Of a stretch of DNA of 5,537 bases, positions 5,156-5,537 are shown in pieces. The DNA is from Mobilicoccus sp032100225 (GTDB lineage Bacteria; Actinomycetota; Actinomycetes; Actinomycetales; Dermatophilaceae). Below the pieces are notes generated by a model, which did not search any database, had not been told where the DNA came from, and saw only the letters and a program-made list of their open reading frames with translations. The DNA is taken from NCBI GenBank assembly GCA_032100225.1, contig DAMDJY010000192.1, forward strand, positions 1 through 5,537. Reading direction: 5' to 3'. The translations under genes were made by a program, and so were the position numbers. The stretch's first letter is position 1; each line of letters begins with the position of its first letter.

Positions 5156-5254
5156 NNNNNNNNNNNNNNNNNNNNNNNNNNNNNNNNNNNNNNNNNNNNN
5201 NNNNNNNNNNNNNNNNNNNNNNNNNNNNNNNNNNNNNNNNNNNNNNNNNNNNNN
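5156..5254. other. Assembly gap (99 N)
   Basis: A run of 99 undetermined bases. The minus-strand coding sequence enters it on both sides in different frames. The true length may differ, and any open frame drawn through it is unreliable. Confidence 0.99.
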
Positions 5255-5513
5255 CCCCGGCGGATCGCGTTGTCGCGGCGCCCGGGGTCGGGAGGGTCGC
5301 CGAGGTCGGGAGAGCACCCGTGGTGGGCGCAGATGCCGAGCGAGTCGGGGGCGTCTCAGCGCGGGGAACGTCCTCGGGGTGGACGTCGATGCTCGTCGCA
5401 GGCATCCGGTTGCGGTGCTTGCCGCTGGCCTCGGCCGGGTCCTCGTGGCGCCGGTCGAACGTGCGGGTGGCCATGACCACGGCGCCGATCGCGGAGGCTG
5501 CCGCGTCGCTCAT
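5255..5513 (-). CDS. N-terminal fragment with an apparent -1 frameshift, possible Cys/His metal site
   Basis: From ATG 5513-5511 the frame reads MSDAAASAIGAVVMATRTFD and on through HRNRMPATSIDVHPEDVPRAET, with GC-rich third positions. From about 5355 the GC-rich-third-position signal moves to another frame, which has a TGA at 5358-5356 and no usable start; it encodes GICAHHGCSPDLGD and then an Arg-rich stretch running into the N block. Adding one base to the run of five C (minus strand; G at 5347-5351) joins the two parts as AETPPDSLGICAHHGC. The CxHHxxC cluster suggests a small zinc-binding site, as in short treble-clef or zinc-ribbon modules, but the partner ligands would lie in the gap. 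GGAG lies 4 bases before the ATG; the frame is also open to the right edge. A sequencing error is likelier than true decay because the gap is adjacent. Function unknown. Confidence 0.5.
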
Positions 5514-5537
5514 GCGGCTCCACGGACTGGAACGACG

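Noticed and set aside
5156..5254. One continuous gene from 5513 to 4895 across the N block
   Set aside because: The gap length may be an estimate and the frames on either side differ, so continuity cannot be shown; the two ends are kept as separate fragments.

Overview
The window is chromosome-like DNA from a high-GC actinobacterium. The codons end overwhelmingly in G or C, GTG starts and GTGA/ATGA overlaps occur, and the protein families fit. A Micrococcales-type genome is my guess from gene content and style only; nothing here fixes the genus. It is draft sequence: a 99-base run of N (5156-5254) interrupts it, and a probable one-base homopolymer error or real frameshift lies just beside the gap.

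Left part (1-2141, minus strand): a probable operon read right to left. It starts with a full-length TelA-family 'toxic anion resistance' gene (2141 to 915), followed by a 205-aa soluble protein that I suspect is an XpaC-like partner (812 to 195), then the first 36 codons of a third gene running off the left edge (109 to 1). A perfect 9-bp GC-rich inverted repeat lies just after the telA stop. Upstream of telA is a match to an ECF-sigma (SigE/SigH-like) promoter, GGGAAC-N18-CGTT, which would fit stress induction.

Middle part (2142-2373): a 232-bp divergent intergenic region. Besides the telA promoter candidate it holds an array of CCTGTGGA-type octamers at an exact 16-bp period (three perfect copies at 2292, 2308 and 2324, and two degenerate in-phase copies at 2244 and 2260). 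Next comes a TACGGT -10 hexamer placed so that the plus-strand transcript would be leaderless.

Right of centre (2374-4064, plus strand): two translationally coupled genes. The first encodes an 87-aa helical, WXG100-like protein with W41-T-D43 at its centre. The second encodes a 476-aa protein with an N-terminal helical segment ending in a YxxxD motif, a Pro-rich linker and a C-terminal alpha/beta-hydrolase domain with a GHSQG nucleophile elbow. I read this as a candidate type VII-secreted lipase/esterase with its small partner; it is the best candidate for a little-described system here. After a 238-bp spacer with two perfect hairpins comes a free-standing, very acidic 135-aa protein of unknown function (4303-4710).

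Right end (4895-5537, minus strand): remnants of one or two genes around the assembly gap, namely a C-terminal fragment ending at 4895 and an N-terminal fragment whose coding frame switches at a run of five G. No rRNA, tRNA, CRISPR array, transposase or recognisable attachment site was seen.
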